Below are positions 10,224 to 22,100 of a stretch of 64,000 nucleotides of DNA, in pieces. The notes beneath the pieces are model-generated. The model saw only the letters and a program-made list of their open reading frames with translations. It was not told the DNA's origin and did no database searches. The position numbers were made by a program, and so were the translations under genes. The DNA is from Pohlia nutans (Eukaryota; Streptophyta; Bryopsida; Bryales; Mniaceae), in the NCBI GenBank assembly GCA_022496805.1, contig CM040085.1:40081811-40145810 (forward strand), in the 5' to 3' direction. Numbering within the stretch: the first letter of the stretch is position 1; the number at the start of each line of letters is the position of its first letter.

Positions 10224-12461
10224 ATGCCGCTCGCTCGCCTTGCAAACATTGCGCATAGCGCTAGAGAGGCTGAAGTTCGTGACCTCTTGGAACAAGCTAC
10301 AGAGGTAGGGGAAGGGCTGTATGGCTGGAGCTTTCATGGAGTTCAAGCTCTGTACCGAATGATAGAGTTTAACGAGAATCATGGAGCTTTACAGGCACTT
10401 CTGGAGCGGCCCGAGCTCGACGTCAATTGCCGCAACAAGGACGGGCTTACACCACTGCATGTCGCGGCTCTGAAAAACCGAGAGGTTGCGGTGAGGCTGC
10501 TTATGGAAAGACGGGATTTAGATGTAAACGCAACGGCGGACTTCGACTTAACGCCACTGCACCTCGCTGCAAGATTAGGCCACCCGCGAGTGCTGAAACA
10601 GCTCTTCAACGACGATAATAGGTTGTTCTTGCACGCCAGGACATTGCATGATTTTTCAGCCTTACACTTGGTAGCTGAAGGCGATGAAGAGTCTTTAGGT
10701 CCCTACTTGAACTCTAGGAGAGCCTCGGTGGACCAGAGATCAATGGTGGTAGGGCTGTTGCGGGCTGAGCAAGAGAAGCGAGGGTTGATTGGATTTGAGC
10801 ATTTTAGGGATGTCGTTGGACGCACTGCGCTTCACTACGCAGCCATGAATGGCTATGTGGAGATGGTGCGGGAGTTGTTGGAATTTTCGTATCTGAATCC
10901 GAACACAGTGGACAGCTATGGTCGTACTCCATTGCACCTCGCTATTAAGCATGGACACGTGCAAGTTTCGTCTTTGATCATGCAAGCGCACCTCATCGAC
11001 TTGAATTGCCGAACTGCACTGAGACATGTCCGACCGCAGGTTGTGCCATTGCATTCTTACAGAAGCTATATGATGCATCTCTTGTACCCTGTGTTGAGCG
11101 ATTCAGATGAAACCTCTCAGATGATTACGGGTGTCACCCCTGTTCACATTGCTGCTGGCGGAGGCCACTTCGAAATTTCGAGCTCTCTCCTGAACTCGAA
11201 GTGTTGCAATCTGAGCGCGGTGGACAGCCGTGGGTTCACAGCGTTGCACCACGCGGTCATCTCCGGCGATGTACGAGTTCTGAAATTGCTAATGGACCAA
11301 CCCGATATTGACCTAAATTGTTGCGCCATCGATGGTATGTCGCCGTTGCAGCTCTCTGCGGTGCATGGTCGTCTTGACATCCTGAAAGCTCTGCTCGGAA
11401 ATGTCACTGCCACTGTGCACATGCCGGAGGATTTGCTCCACCACTCCGTGAGACTCTTGGACATAGCCACTCGGCAAGGTAGGGATGGCCATGGCGCTAT
11501 CGCTCATTACCTTATAGATTGCTTGGAAGAGTCCGTGAAATTTTCGGAAGGCTATACCGACTCTACTCTAGCGCACTGGGCCTGTCAGAATGGCAACATA
11601 GAGTTGATGGAACTGATTTTGGCTTGGAGGCCAGAGGCTGTGAACGCGACGAACAAGAAGAGACAAACCCCGCTCCATTTGGCTGTAATCCATGGCCACA
11701 CGGATCTAGTTGTAGGCTTGTGCCGGGAACAGGAGTGGCGCCTGCGAGCTGCCGAAGTTGACAAGACAGGCGCCACTCCTTTAGATTACGCATTCGAAAA
11801 AGGAAAACAAACCCTAGACATTCAGAAAATTCTCCTTCGTCGAGACGACGTGAAAGAACACATGGAGAGAATCTACAGGCTTGATATGAACAGCATGAAT
11901 GCAATCTTCGTAGGGGCGGCACTCTTTGTAAGTGTGACATACATCGCTTGGATGCAACCGCCCTTAGGGTTCGTGGAGAATTACAACTTTCCGCTGCCAT
12001 CACCTCCGGCTCCCCAAGACACTTACGCAGTGTACGCCAACACCAGGAACATAAATATGAAGCTGTTCTTCATTTTCAACACCATAGCCTTCGTCTTGTC
12101 CTTGGTTACCATTTACCATGGCATTGTAGCGCTGGCAAGAAACCGCAAGCAACTTGACCTCGGATACGTGTCCCGGTATCTAAGATCATCTATCCGCCAC
12201 TGCTACTGGTACTTCGTCCTGTCCACGACGTTCATAATTGCAGCTTTTCAGCAAGCCGCGAATGCAGTCTTGGCTCCCGGCCAACTGTGGTACATCATCA
12301 TTTACATCATCCACTTTCTATGGGCTACGGGAGGAGTGCTGGTTTGTATATATGCACGTAAATATATCAAACGCAAATTCAAACGATGTTGGAGAGCTGC
12401 AGGAAGCAGAATCAAACGAATATGGAGCAAGAAACCAACCACAAACAGCAACATTCAGTAG
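10224..12461 (+). CDS. Ankyrin-repeat protein with C-terminal PGG-type membrane domain
   Basis: This is an intronless frame of 745 residues starting at ATG 10224 (MPLARLANIAHS). The frame is open further upstream, but only from a TTG. About nine to ten ankyrin repeats fill residues 50-520, with clear cores such as DGLTPLHVAAL, DLTPLHLAARLGH, GRTPLHLAIKHGH and RQTPLHLAVIHGH. The C-terminal 200 residues carry about four hydrophobic segments. The first begins with NSMNAIFVGAALFVSVTYIAW followed by PPLGF, a degenerate PGG motif. The tail is very basic (KYIKRKFKRCW). In plants this architecture (ACD6/ITN1-like) belongs to membrane proteins in defence and stress signalling. That role is family knowledge, not shown here. 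No introns are needed. Confidence 0.9.
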   Translation: MPLARLANIAHSAREAEVRDLLEQATEVGEGLYGWSFHGVQALYRMIEFNENHGALQALLERPELDVNCRNKDGLTPLHVAALKNREVAVRLLMERRDLDVNATADFDLTPLHLAARLGHPRVLKQLFNDDNRLFLHARTLHDFSALHLVAEGDEESLGPYLNSRRASVDQRSMVVGLLRAEQEKRGLIGFEHFRDVVGRTALHYAAMNGYVEMVRELLEFSYLNPNTVDSYGRTPLHLAIKHGHVQVSSLIMQAHLIDLNCRTALRHVRPQVVPLHSYRSYMMHLLYPVLSDSDETSQMITGVTPVHIAAGGGHFEISSSLLNSKCCNLSAVDSRGFTALHHAVISGDVRVLKLLMDQPDIDLNCCAIDGMSPLQLSAVHGRLDILKALLGNVTATVHMPEDLLHHSVRLLDIATRQGRDGHGAIAHYLIDCLEESVKFSEGYTDSTLAHWACQNGNIELMELILAWRPEAVNATNKKRQTPLHLAVIHGHTDLVVGLCREQEWRLRAAEVDKTGATPLDYAFEKGKQTLDIQKILLRRDDVKEHMERIYRLDMNSMNAIFVGAALFVSVTYIAWMQPPLGFVENYNFPLPSPPAPQDTYAVYANTRNINMKLFFIFNTIAFVLSLVTIYHGIVALARNRKQLDLGYVSRYLRSSIRHCYWYFVLSTTFIIAAFQQAANAVLAPGQLWYIIIYIIHFLWATGGVLVCIYARKYIKRKFKRCWRAAGSRIKRIWSKKPTTNSNIQ

Positions 12462-13110
12462 GAAATTTTGTACATATTATAAGGCTAGGACAATGTAGAG
12501 TATGAGCAAATGCTAGCTGCGAGATTTTACTTATTAGTGTCTTCTGTTCGATCTCTAGTTCTGTATTTTACTTAGTGGATTCTGTTGCGAACTTGCGATC
12601 ATGCAGTATTTGAAACAAGTGACGAAGACAACTTTTTTTGTGAACTCTGTCTGTACGGTACCAGTATCTCTCGGAATCATTTATCCCTTGTCCTTGGGTT
12701 GCTTATTTGCGGCACTAGACTGACTTGTTCATATTTTTAATCTAATTTGCAGGAATGTCGTTTTTAATTTCGACGATGATTTTGCAGGAATGTCGTTGCA
12801 CCGCGTCTGACGAAAGTTGCTTTCTCTTAACGAGACGCGTATTATTTCTTTTCAACTTTATATCAATTATTGTAGGTTTTGACGGAGGCAGGTCTTAATG
12901 GAGAAAATTGCTCGACGTTGATTGTGCCGCAGACTGTTTTCGCCCGCCACGGTGATGGTTTCTTGATTCAGGCTCGTCCCCGAAGCCATAGTCGGGAAGC
13001 TGGCGACGAACAGGTTTCGTAAAAGAGCTCCTCGCCTTGCATGTAGAACTAGAGATGGCGCGCCATTTCTGAGTTTAGGGCTGGGAGTATGGGGCGAAAC
13101 TAGAGTAGCT
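12462..13110. other. Intergenic region between ankyrin gene and fucosyltransferase
   Basis: It probably holds the 3' UTR of the ankyrin gene and the leader of the next gene. A short direct repeat, TTGCAGGAATGTCGTT, occurs near 12750 and 12782. No coding exon was recognised. Confidence 0.5.
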
Positions 13111-13162
13111 ATGGCGATCTTTCTCAAATTTACAAAATGCCGTCGCGTGAGTGCTCTTCTTC

Positions 13163-14842
13163 ATGCTCATCGTCGCTCTCTACTGCGTACTCTACACGGG
13201 GCAGATCCAAATGATACCACAAGTTAAGAATTTATTCGGCCGTCCTCCGGAGCCGAGAAACGGCACCGAAGATCGTGAAAACGCGCTGCGTAGTTTAATT
13301 AGGGTTTTGCAAGAAGCGACGGAGTTAGCAGCTGCCGGGGAGGAAGAAAGCGCTTGGTTTACACCCGAGGTTCGAGAGAGATGGAACAGAGAGAATTCGT
13401 GCGTGAGCCGCACAGAGATCCGGGAAAAATATAGAATGAGAGAGTCTGTCCCGTACGTGGAGCCGGATCCGCAATGGCAAAGGGTCTTGCAGGAATACTC
13501 CAAGCTTCACCGCACGTGCATGCACGCGGTTAATGGCGATCCGCTCTCCTATTTTGTGAGCAAAAACTCGACTGTGAATTGCAAGTTTACGGTCGTGGAC
13601 GCAGAGGAAGCGGCAGGGCTGGGCAACAGGCTGGTGATGATCGTGTCCGCTTTCACTTACTCGCTCTTGACACAACGAGTGCTTCTCGTTCCACGACAAA
13701 TCCTACCTCCGGGGCTTCTCTGCGAGCCCTTTGAAGGCTCCTCGTGGCGACGCTTTGACCCTAAAGGATTCGTGACGCCGTTCAAGGCGGGGGGTGGGTT
13801 TTGGAACAAATCCGCGCACTTTCACAGTCGCATCGACACCGCGCGAGGACTGGGAGATTTACATTCCCTTGAGGCGGCCCGGCTTGTGCACGATTATGCC
13901 GTGGGGGATGGCGATGGGATTTACACGGAGCAGCCCGACAGCCGATTCTTCTGCGACACCGAGCAGGAGTATTACAAGAACGTGCCGTGGGTGTACATCA
14001 TGGGGTGTATCTACTTCACGCCCAAGCTTTACGCCGTGCCATCGTTCCGGCCCGTTCTGGATGCGCTCTTTCCTGGGAAAATGGTCCTCACCAACGTCCT
14101 CCGCGATGTCATGCCCCCATCGGACACGGTCTGGGCAAGGGTGAAGAGCATCGAGCAGAAACAGGGGCTCCAACGAGCCGATTTTCGTTTAGGGATTCAA
14201 GTTCGGTACCGGTACAAAGCAGAGCAGTTCGAAAGGATGCATCACGACGTGGAGAATCGGGTTTTGCAGTGTGGCATCGAGAATCATCTCCTTCCTCCCA
14301 CGGCCAACATAGAAAATCAGAAAACCCTAATTCAAACGGGCTCGAACCAAACGGTGTCAGTGTTCGTGGCGTCCTTGTTCGAAGGTGTGAGGAACTATCT
14401 CAGCAAGACATACGAGCAGTATCCGACTGCGAACGGCGAGCGCGTGGAGGTGGTGCAGTTGTCGCACGAGGGCGCGCAGAAGTTCGGGGTGGAGATCTTC
14501 CAGGAAGCGCTGGCGGAGATCGTGACGCTCAGCTTCTCCGACGCCTTGTTCGTGACGCCGCAGTCCACTTTCAGTGGCGTGGCGCAGGGCTATGGCGGAC
14601 TGGTGCCGTGGTTCATCGAGTTTCGGGAATCGGATTCGGGGAAGGTGCGTACTACGCCGTGCACTCGCGGCCAGACGGTCGATGTGTGCTTCCAAGTGCC
14701 GTATGATTACACCTTCAAATGTCCATATGATGCCGTGAATGGGTACGAAATCAGCCATGTCTTCCCGGACATTCAGAGGTGCTTGGACGCCGACACTCCT
14801 GGCTTGCAGCTCATCACCGACACTACGAGTCAGGCACTTTGA
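13163..14842 (+). CDS. GT37 xyloglucan-type fucosyltransferase
   Basis: The frame gives about 559 residues from ATG 13163; the stop is TGA at 14840-14842. Family hallmarks include GLGNRLVMIVSAFTYSLLT (donor-site region), FFCDTEQEYYKNVPWVYIMG, the motif-I-like block FRLGIQVRYR, and DALFVTPQSTFSGVAQGYGG near the C-terminus. Enzymes of this family are Golgi type II membrane proteins that move fucose from GDP-fucose onto xyloglucan or arabinogalactan side chains. The N-terminus MLIVALYCVLYTG looks like only part of a signal anchor. A better cytoplasmic tail (MAIFLKFTKCRR) starts at ATG 13111 but is out of frame by four bases (GTGA at 13147-13150). The real start, or the integrity of this copy, is therefore uncertain. 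The gene converges on the aspartic protease. Confidence 0.88.
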   Translation: MLIVALYCVLYTGQIQMIPQVKNLFGRPPEPRNGTEDRENALRSLIRVLQEATELAAAGEEESAWFTPEVRERWNRENSCVSRTEIREKYRMRESVPYVEPDPQWQRVLQEYSKLHRTCMHAVNGDPLSYFVSKNSTVNCKFTVVDAEEAAGLGNRLVMIVSAFTYSLLTQRVLLVPRQILPPGLLCEPFEGSSWRRFDPKGFVTPFKAGGGFWNKSAHFHSRIDTARGLGDLHSLEAARLVHDYAVGDGDGIYTEQPDSRFFCDTEQEYYKNVPWVYIMGCIYFTPKLYAVPSFRPVLDALFPGKMVLTNVLRDVMPPSDTVWARVKSIEQKQGLQRADFRLGIQVRYRYKAEQFERMHHDVENRVLQCGIENHLLPPTANIENQKTLIQTGSNQTVSVFVASLFEGVRNYLSKTYEQYPTANGERVEVVQLSHEGAQKFGVEIFQEALAEIVTLSFSDALFVTPQSTFSGVAQGYGGLVPWFIEFRESDSGKVRTTPCTRGQTVDVCFQVPYDYTFKCPYDAVNGYEISHVFPDIQRCLDADTPGLQLITDTTSQAL

Positions 14843-15468
14843 CATTGATATTAACCTCATTCTATCCCGGCATAATTTGGCAATTTTGGTCATCACTCGA
14901 ATCTGATGATCTTGCACGCTGGATCTTGTTCATCTTTGACATGATTCATGAGGGTCTCATCCGTAGCCTGGCTGTTTATTGGCCTCCTTGTCATCCTGCA
15001 ACCTAGAGTGATCATGATGAATGGTCACAGAAATGGGTGTACCAAGAACATGCAGGACTCGTGTGTTCATCAAGGTCGGCATTTTACAATGTGATCATCA
15101 CTCTCTGTTACTGGAATCTGACGGTCTTGCACGCTGGATCTTGTTCGGGACGGTGAACGTGATGAGAGTGTACAGCAGTTTTCATGCTGGAGGCCTGTGT
15201 GGAGGTATGAGAGACATTCATTATTCCAGCACTTTGTCGCTGAAATTTAGTCTTAGTTTTAGAAGTGTCGTCTCTCAGCAACAGCAGTACTGTACATGGT
15301 AGTGTTCAGCTCAACTTATCTTCGTTTTTGTAGATTTGAGCTGGATTTGAATGTAAAAAATCGCTCGACAATCAATTTAAATGTCTTGTGTACACAGTTT
15401 ACGGGTGAACATCTCAGAAACTGATTGAGAGTCTCTTTATTGAAGGCGAGCAGGAAATAGAGCCATGT
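14843..15468. repeat. Convergent intergenic spacer with an internal duplication
   Basis: A segment around CTTGCACGCTGGATCTTGTTC occurs at about 14909-14930 and again at 15125-15146, with similar flanks (ATCACTC... before, GTGATGAGAG or ATGATTCATGAG after). This is an imperfect direct duplication of about 75 bp in the likely 3' UTR. No coding exon was recognised. Confidence 0.55.
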
Positions 15469-17957
15469 CTACATGCTCGCACAATCGGCGGGCGTGAATC
15501 CGATTCTCTTGTTCTCCAAGTCGTAAACAATGTCGAAATTCTGCTGTTGGATGTTGCCGAGAATGGCGATTGGAAACTCCTCTGCAGACACAAAGGCTAA
15601 GCACGTGATATTTTCCTCCACGGAGACGAAGGTGTTGCTCGTTGGCAAACGCAGGTGCGCTCCGTCCAAATGGATTTCCATGGTTGGAAAGGTTGGACTA
15701 GTGACACCCGTTGTGTCGAAGCAAAGAGGTAGTCCACTGTCGGACGTAGTACTGATGGGGTATTTTACCTGGGATTTGTAAGCCTGCAAGTTCAAATTCA
15801 GAGAACTACGTCAGGTCAAGGAGCCAACAAGTACAATTTTTAGTTCTAGGCTTGATACCATTTGCAATGCAGATATGAAGAAGCTTGGTGAGTGAATTGC
15901 GAACTCACTTCAGAAACTTTGTTGTATACTGCCTGCTGCAAGTACGTGAGGGTGGTGCCGGAATCGATGATGGTGCCGCCCTTGCCTGACGAGTCTATGT
16001 CGAAAACGGATTGATTGATCGACAAGCGTGACGCCCCAACGCTAATCCCAACCACGCGAATGTAATAGTAAGTAGGGTAAGCAGCATTGGGCACGATCGG
16101 AGTGTACATTACTTCGCCAGCCGGAACTGCAGCAGCGCCGAAGTACATGGTGCTCGTCACCGAGCTATCCGATTGCCAGTCTACAAGGCAGTATGAGAAT
16201 TTGTTTCCGAACTGCGAGCCAAGCTGCGAAGGGAACGAGACATTGCCTTGACCTAAGCCTAAAATTCCTTCTCCCCCAGTGTCTGCAAAGGAGCCCGAGC
16301 TGTAAACGCTGGCGCCAAATGCAAAGTGGGCGACCTGTGCCATCAAACACTAATCAAACTCTGTTGCTGGAAAATATGCTAAAATCCAAGCTTCACAAAA
16401 TTCATGATAGGGAGTCAGATGGTGACTGTACCGCAGTTTTCGCGCCTGAAGTGAGCTCCACCGTGATGCTTTCTGTGGAGAAGTAACCCTGGGTTTGAGA
16501 CCCATCTCCATAGCCATACGCATATGTACAAGAAGCATTTGACGAGCATTGTTTGTCCAAGAGCTTCTCGCATAAAGAAGTGGAGCACGCAAGCTTCTTG
16601 TAAGTTGAGGACTTGGAAGGGTCGAAGATGGGGTCTACTTGGGTGTAGCATGAGCTGCAAGGCTGGCTTTGGATCCATGTCAGGTCACTTCCTGTGTCGA
16701 TGATGACGCTGGCTTTCTGTGGAGGTGTGCCCAAATAGATTGGAACTACGAACTCGCCGCCTGCAGCAGACTCTGGAAACTCCCAGTCGGAGCTCACCTC
16801 CCCGGCCTGCATTGTCATGGTGAGTTCAGTTCGGGACCATCCACTTGGTATTGAATTTCATTGACAATGCAGCTGTACTCAAGACTGAGTGTAATGCTAG
16901 CATGCAGTACATTTTATCCTCAAATTGGTTTACTGTGGGTGTGAAGTTCTTACCGTGTTTTGGGTGACGCTTCTCAGATAATCTGGAGTCGCCTTTTTCC
17001 CACCCAGCAGGCTTTGCCTGCGAGAGCTTATCTCAAGAACACAAGCAAAATACTGGCTTCGAGACGCAGAGCCTTGAAGCAATCTTGCACAACTGGCTCG
17101 GCGCGTCATCTCGAAGCAAGTGCCTGGAGCGTTGTTCTTGCGGTGGCGTGGCGCGTGTTTGGCATTGTTATCCACTGCAAAGGCATTGCAGAGACCACGT
17201 GACGTAAGCAATATTTCCTAGTTTGTGTAGCATTAGCGTTGTGCACAATGTGAGAAGATGACGACGCTTGTGGCACGTGGATTCAAAATTCCGTTTTTGA
17301 GGTACACAGTGCATCGGAGATGATCCAGCTGGCTATTGAGTGGTTGCCCTGTACTTTTCATCCCTCAATGTATATCCGAGCCTGATCTGATGCTTCACAA
17401 GTAATTTACTAGTTCATGAAGAGTACAAATGATTGGCTCGCACTTGACTTTCAGCTTAAAATTAAAACCTCAGCAGCGTTTATCTTCGGAGCACTTTACA
17501 ACGGAGAAAAAATCTCCTGGTCAGTCATCCAGCTCTCTAATAAGCAAATTCTTTTAGTCAACATTTGTCTGCAGGCATGATCAAACATACGGAAAAGCAT
17601 GATATGTCAACAGGGCTCACTTTCGAATTACATGAGGTAAGATACGCTAGATCAATGTTGATTTCCTTGCAAAACCATAAATTGAGGAAGATCCATGAAT
17701 CTTGAATCTTTAGTTATGCAATCACGAGGTGGCAGGTTTTATCATCCTTGTATGAAATTGTGCTTACATATTGAACTTGATGAATCATGTTGGTGATCAG
17801 CACCACAAGCATCCTGTCGGCCATACGCATTGACTACAGGAGCCAAGTGGAATTCCTGAGTTGGAAGGGCAACGCTGGAGCTCGTCATCGCCATCAAGAG
17901 CACAATACTTAGCAAACCCATCGGAACTAGAAAAGTTACCGGATTGCGAACTGTCAT
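15469..17957 (-). CDS. Pepsin-like aspartic protease (A1, nepenthesin/CDR1-like)
   Basis: Five exons are proposed on the minus strand: 17957-17768, 17174-16954, 16806-16432, 16334-15909 and 15783-15469. All have GT-AG borders and phases agree, giving 508 residues. Exon 1 encodes a signal peptide (VPMGLLSIVLLMAMTSSSVA). The catalytic motifs are DTGSD in exon 3 and DSGTT in exon 4. Other typical features are GGEFVVPIYLGTPPQK, a Cys-rich nepenthesin-type insert (CSSCYTQVDPIFDPSKSSTY), ILGLGQGNVSFPSQL, and the end block AILGNIQQQNFDIVYDLENK. The family is secreted or vacuolar and cleaves proteins; several plant members act in defence or cell-wall turnover. Substrates cannot be inferred. Exon 2, the pro-region, is weakly conserved and the least certain exon. 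Confidence 0.9.
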
Positions 17958-19141
17958 GATCTACAAGAACTCCAACAAGCGTTGAGATCCAATTCCAAAC
18001 ACAAGCTGGAACAGAAAAATGGACGAGAGATAAAACTGGAATGAATTCGATGCAATTTTATAACAGACAGTGGAATGAAGAATGCATCATGTGGACCCAG
18101 CTTGTCACTGGAGATTCAACAGCGTGACCATGATGGCAGCTTGAAGAATCAGCTTTGTGAATGATGAATGCGTGAGTGGTGTAGCTGAGTGTGTCGCAAG
18201 GCAGGGCCGGAAGTGTACACAACCTCGAAATCGTCAGGTAAGGCTAATCACGTTATTAATTTCCTGCACTATACCTAACCCTACTTCACTAATCCACAGT
18301 AAAATACTATACCATGCATACGATGAACCTTCATATTCTATACTCTTCAGCCTGAAGCCTGGGATCATTCCATGACCATGTCTTGGTACCTATCGAACTT
18401 GTGAATACACCCAGACCTCTTTAATATCACTTCTCTGTTATCATATCTTCTGTTCTCTCACCAAACTCTGGAGAATGGACGCACCCATACTAAACAACCT
18501 TCCTGACTCCTAAATACGTCATTAATGTCACTTTTACTTGCCATAATGTTAATGTTATTACGTGCATTTGGGGCGCCTAGGCTGTGACATTAAAGAGGTC
18601 TAGTGTGTGCATCAAGCTTGTGAAGCTTGAGGTTCTTTCAACGGTATATTCCAACGTGCCTTTGCACGTTTGGTTTAGTAACTGGCGAATTGCTTGGAGA
18701 CCGAATCAAGTAAGTTACACATCAAATATTCAAATCCATACAGGAGAGTGGTGCTTTTCCTTTCTTTGTGAAATATATTCAAAAATACGTCTAGTGAGGA
18801 AAGACGTGACAGCAAACTGTCGTCCAGGACAGTGGCAAAAAATGTGTTAGAAGTTACTACCATGTCTTGCTAGTTTGATAAGTAACTGCTCGCCGGGCCA
18901 GAGAAATTCCTATCACCTGCCCTATATTGTGTGCAGCCGATGCCTTCGGCACCAATGCTGCTTGCACTCCAATTTCTAATTGGGTCCCTAGTTTCTTTTC
19001 ACTTAAGTCAGAACCTCCCATAGCACTGTACTCTACTGTACATGAAATTCAGCTACGGGGAGCCATGACCATTCACTACACAATTTTATATTACAGAATC
19101 TGCTTGTCAAGAGAACTATGATTGGAATGATCATGAAGAAG
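17958..19141. other. Spacer between two minus-strand genes, with a MITE-like inverted repeat
   Basis: At 18397-18624 an imperfect 35-bp inverted repeat is visible: CAGACCTCTTTAATATCAC on the left and GTGACATTAAAGAGGTCTAG on the right. It is compatible with a small MITE. No coding exon was recognised in the rest. Confidence 0.45.
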
Positions 19142-22100
19142 TTAGACACCCTCCCCATCGTGTAATGATCTCATCAGCTTTACCTGCCATTCAAACATAA
19201 CATCAGCTCACAGTTAGAGAAATCACAACTGCAATACATTTTAAGAAAAAGAATCTGATCAGCGAGTGATGATAACATACAGTACTGTCCAGGAGAAACC
19301 GTAGAGATAAAGATTCTAAGGTTACTACTAGTCGAGTCCATAATAAATAACAATTATGACAATTAGCAACAAACACAAAATACCGGAGTGGCCATTTTCG
19401 CCAAATTGGCATTTCTAATTATTTGGCAATGAAAGTTTTGCACAATTGTACAAAACTAAAATCTCTAATTTTCAAAGGAAGACTGAATCGTCTGTGCATT
19501 TCATTTTTGGCAACTGGAAACCTGCCAATTTAATGAATATTGTGTCCAGACAGTCTAGAGACTCGAGAAAATCTCAGTACAGAAACTTCTGCAAATGTGA
19601 GAAACTGAATGGATCAAGTGCTGACAGAATAAAGAGATATTCACTGTACATAAAATCATCTTCTGATATGACACGGAATAGAAAGAAACCATCTGCTCAA
19701 GTGCAAGATCTTGCATCAGAGAATATAAATGTACCTCAGCCTTGCTGCGAAGATATGGGATTAGCTCGTCATCATCGATCTGGTTTGTGCTTTGCATAGG
19801 GTGAGCACCAAGAGCAGCTTTGTAGTATCCATCTTCCAACTGTTTGTGGTTCACCTGTAACATACAAACAGATAAGTGACTAGAAATGGAACTGCCTAAA
19901 AAAATTGAATATTTTGCACTAAATAGAAAGGAGAGTTCATGTGGTGAAAGAATCCTGCGTAATACCATTGAGATAGAGAGCACCAAAAGATAAATTAGCT
20001 TACCCCACGCAAAAGAAGATATTCAATGATAAGGTCCTCCCAATCCAACTCGCATTTCTTTTCTTGCGGTGACTGCATTGTATCAACCTTTCGTCGTTTG
20101 ACTCGAGAACTTAAGGTCACTGATTGAGAGTGCTCAGGTTCATCGTTGCCCATTGTTGTCAATAAACCTTTCTTGGCCTTCTGAATGCGCTCTGTTGCTG
20201 CACGAATCTTATCACGACGCCTGCAACACCAAAAATAATTAGGCTCAGAAGTTGTCAGTAAGAACCTTGATAGACTAATTACAAATAGGAACCCACAATG
20301 TGCTACTTTGAGTGTTCATCTTCACGTATGTTCATTGCCAACAGAATCATAGAGCAAGCATTGTGGATGTCAATATTGGCACATTTTCACTTTACAAAAC
20401 TCTGATTCTGTAAAGCACAATATCAATACCTGCTGTGGGCATCTGCACTGGCACGAAACGATTTTGGCCACGCTTGCCATTCGACTTCTTTCCACTTCAG
20501 AGCTTCCACCAATTTGAACTCCACGCTCCTACTGTCTTCCAAAAGTGGCCCTGATTCTCTTCCTGATGTGTTTGTGCTCTTCTCAGAGGCACTGCAAGCT
20601 GAAGCAGGTTTCAATTCAAGTAATTTGTGTGATTCCATTCCTTTGCCAGGCTCCAACTCAACAGGACCGTCGTGCTCGAAACAATGTCTTTTTTCTTCTT
20701 TGCTCGCTTCATGCGCCCCTCCAAGAACTGTTATTACAACCAGGTTTAGCAACCAAAAGATAAATTAGCTAAACTGGAAGATGAAACGCAATTACAGATG
20801 CAACTAAAACCTAGGAATTCATGCGCATGAATTAAACCTGCCTGACCTTGACACAAGATGCAATATTAAAACCAAAAAATGACGAGTTTGCTCATACAAC
20901 GTTCACAAGTAGCATACGATAAACTAGCAGTGATAAAGTGATAAAGGCGAAGGTATGCAATATCTAATGAAATAATATGTACCTGGAGCACAAAAGGTAA
21001 GTGTTTAGACAATGTCTTGATAGTAATGTCCTTCCCCCACGGCAATTTTTGCCCCACTCCCACCAATGCCTCCTAACATCACCAAGTGCACATTCAACAA
21101 AGAGAGGGTTTAGAACAACATTCGCCTTCTAAAGCTTTGGAAAAAAATCTCACATAATGGAAGAGTTATATACATGCACACATTGTATCAAGCATCGACA
21201 ATTGCAACATGCCAAAGTAGTTTTAGTTAAGAGCATACTCTAGATTGATGGAGTACCTTCAATTCTTTGAGCCGCATTCGACTAGTTCGAGGATGGCTAT
21301 ATACTTCCCGCACCACATCATCAAAATTTAGCTGGATCTGCTCAATCATGCCAAGAAGTTCCCTTCAGATGTCTTATTCTCTTGTTTTTGGTATCAAAAT
21401 TTTGAAAAACTGAAGACAAACTGTTAACAAAGAGGAGAAAATCAGGACATAGAATCCAAAATTTGTGTTCAAAACTGCTATTACAAAACCATTTAGCTAG
21501 CTAGTCCATAGGAGGATAATGGTGGAGAAAAACAGAACCTGATTGGCCTCTGTTACCAGTGCTATTACAGCAGCCACGACCTGCATCAAGAAACAAAAAC
21601 GTCAGAACAAAACTTAGCTCAATGTATGATGCTCGGAATAAACATGGATGATGATCTAACTCCATTTTTATAATATGAACTCTGAACAAAAGAATAGATT
21701 GCAAAAAGTCTAATGCTCCAATGTCCAGAATTAGATATAATTGTGTTACTCAGTATGAAGCTGTAAAGTTCAGCTCATAACGATATCTGCTTATGTCACT
21801 TCTAAACAGCAGTGAGAGAGTAGGCAAAACTTACTGGCAGGGGGCGCCTTCCAGTGATGATAAACCACTGTTGTGAGCATTCCAGAAGAAGACTCCCTTG
21901 CTGTGACATCTTCCGACTCAAATCCCTATCTATCCCCTACACAATGGAAACCGCTTAGTAATTTGGTATACCCACAAATTCAACTACGCAATATGGCAAT
22001 ACAATCTATTGAAATTAAGGAATGAAAAAGATAATGATCACAGAAACCAGTGCTTGATATAAGATCAAAAATTTGAACTTCAAAATTCTCTTAGGGAATA

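Noticed and set aside
13987..14917. Frames of 239 codons (plus) and 186 codons (minus) over the fucosyltransferase
   Set aside because: They are shadows of the real reading frame in GC-rich coding DNA.
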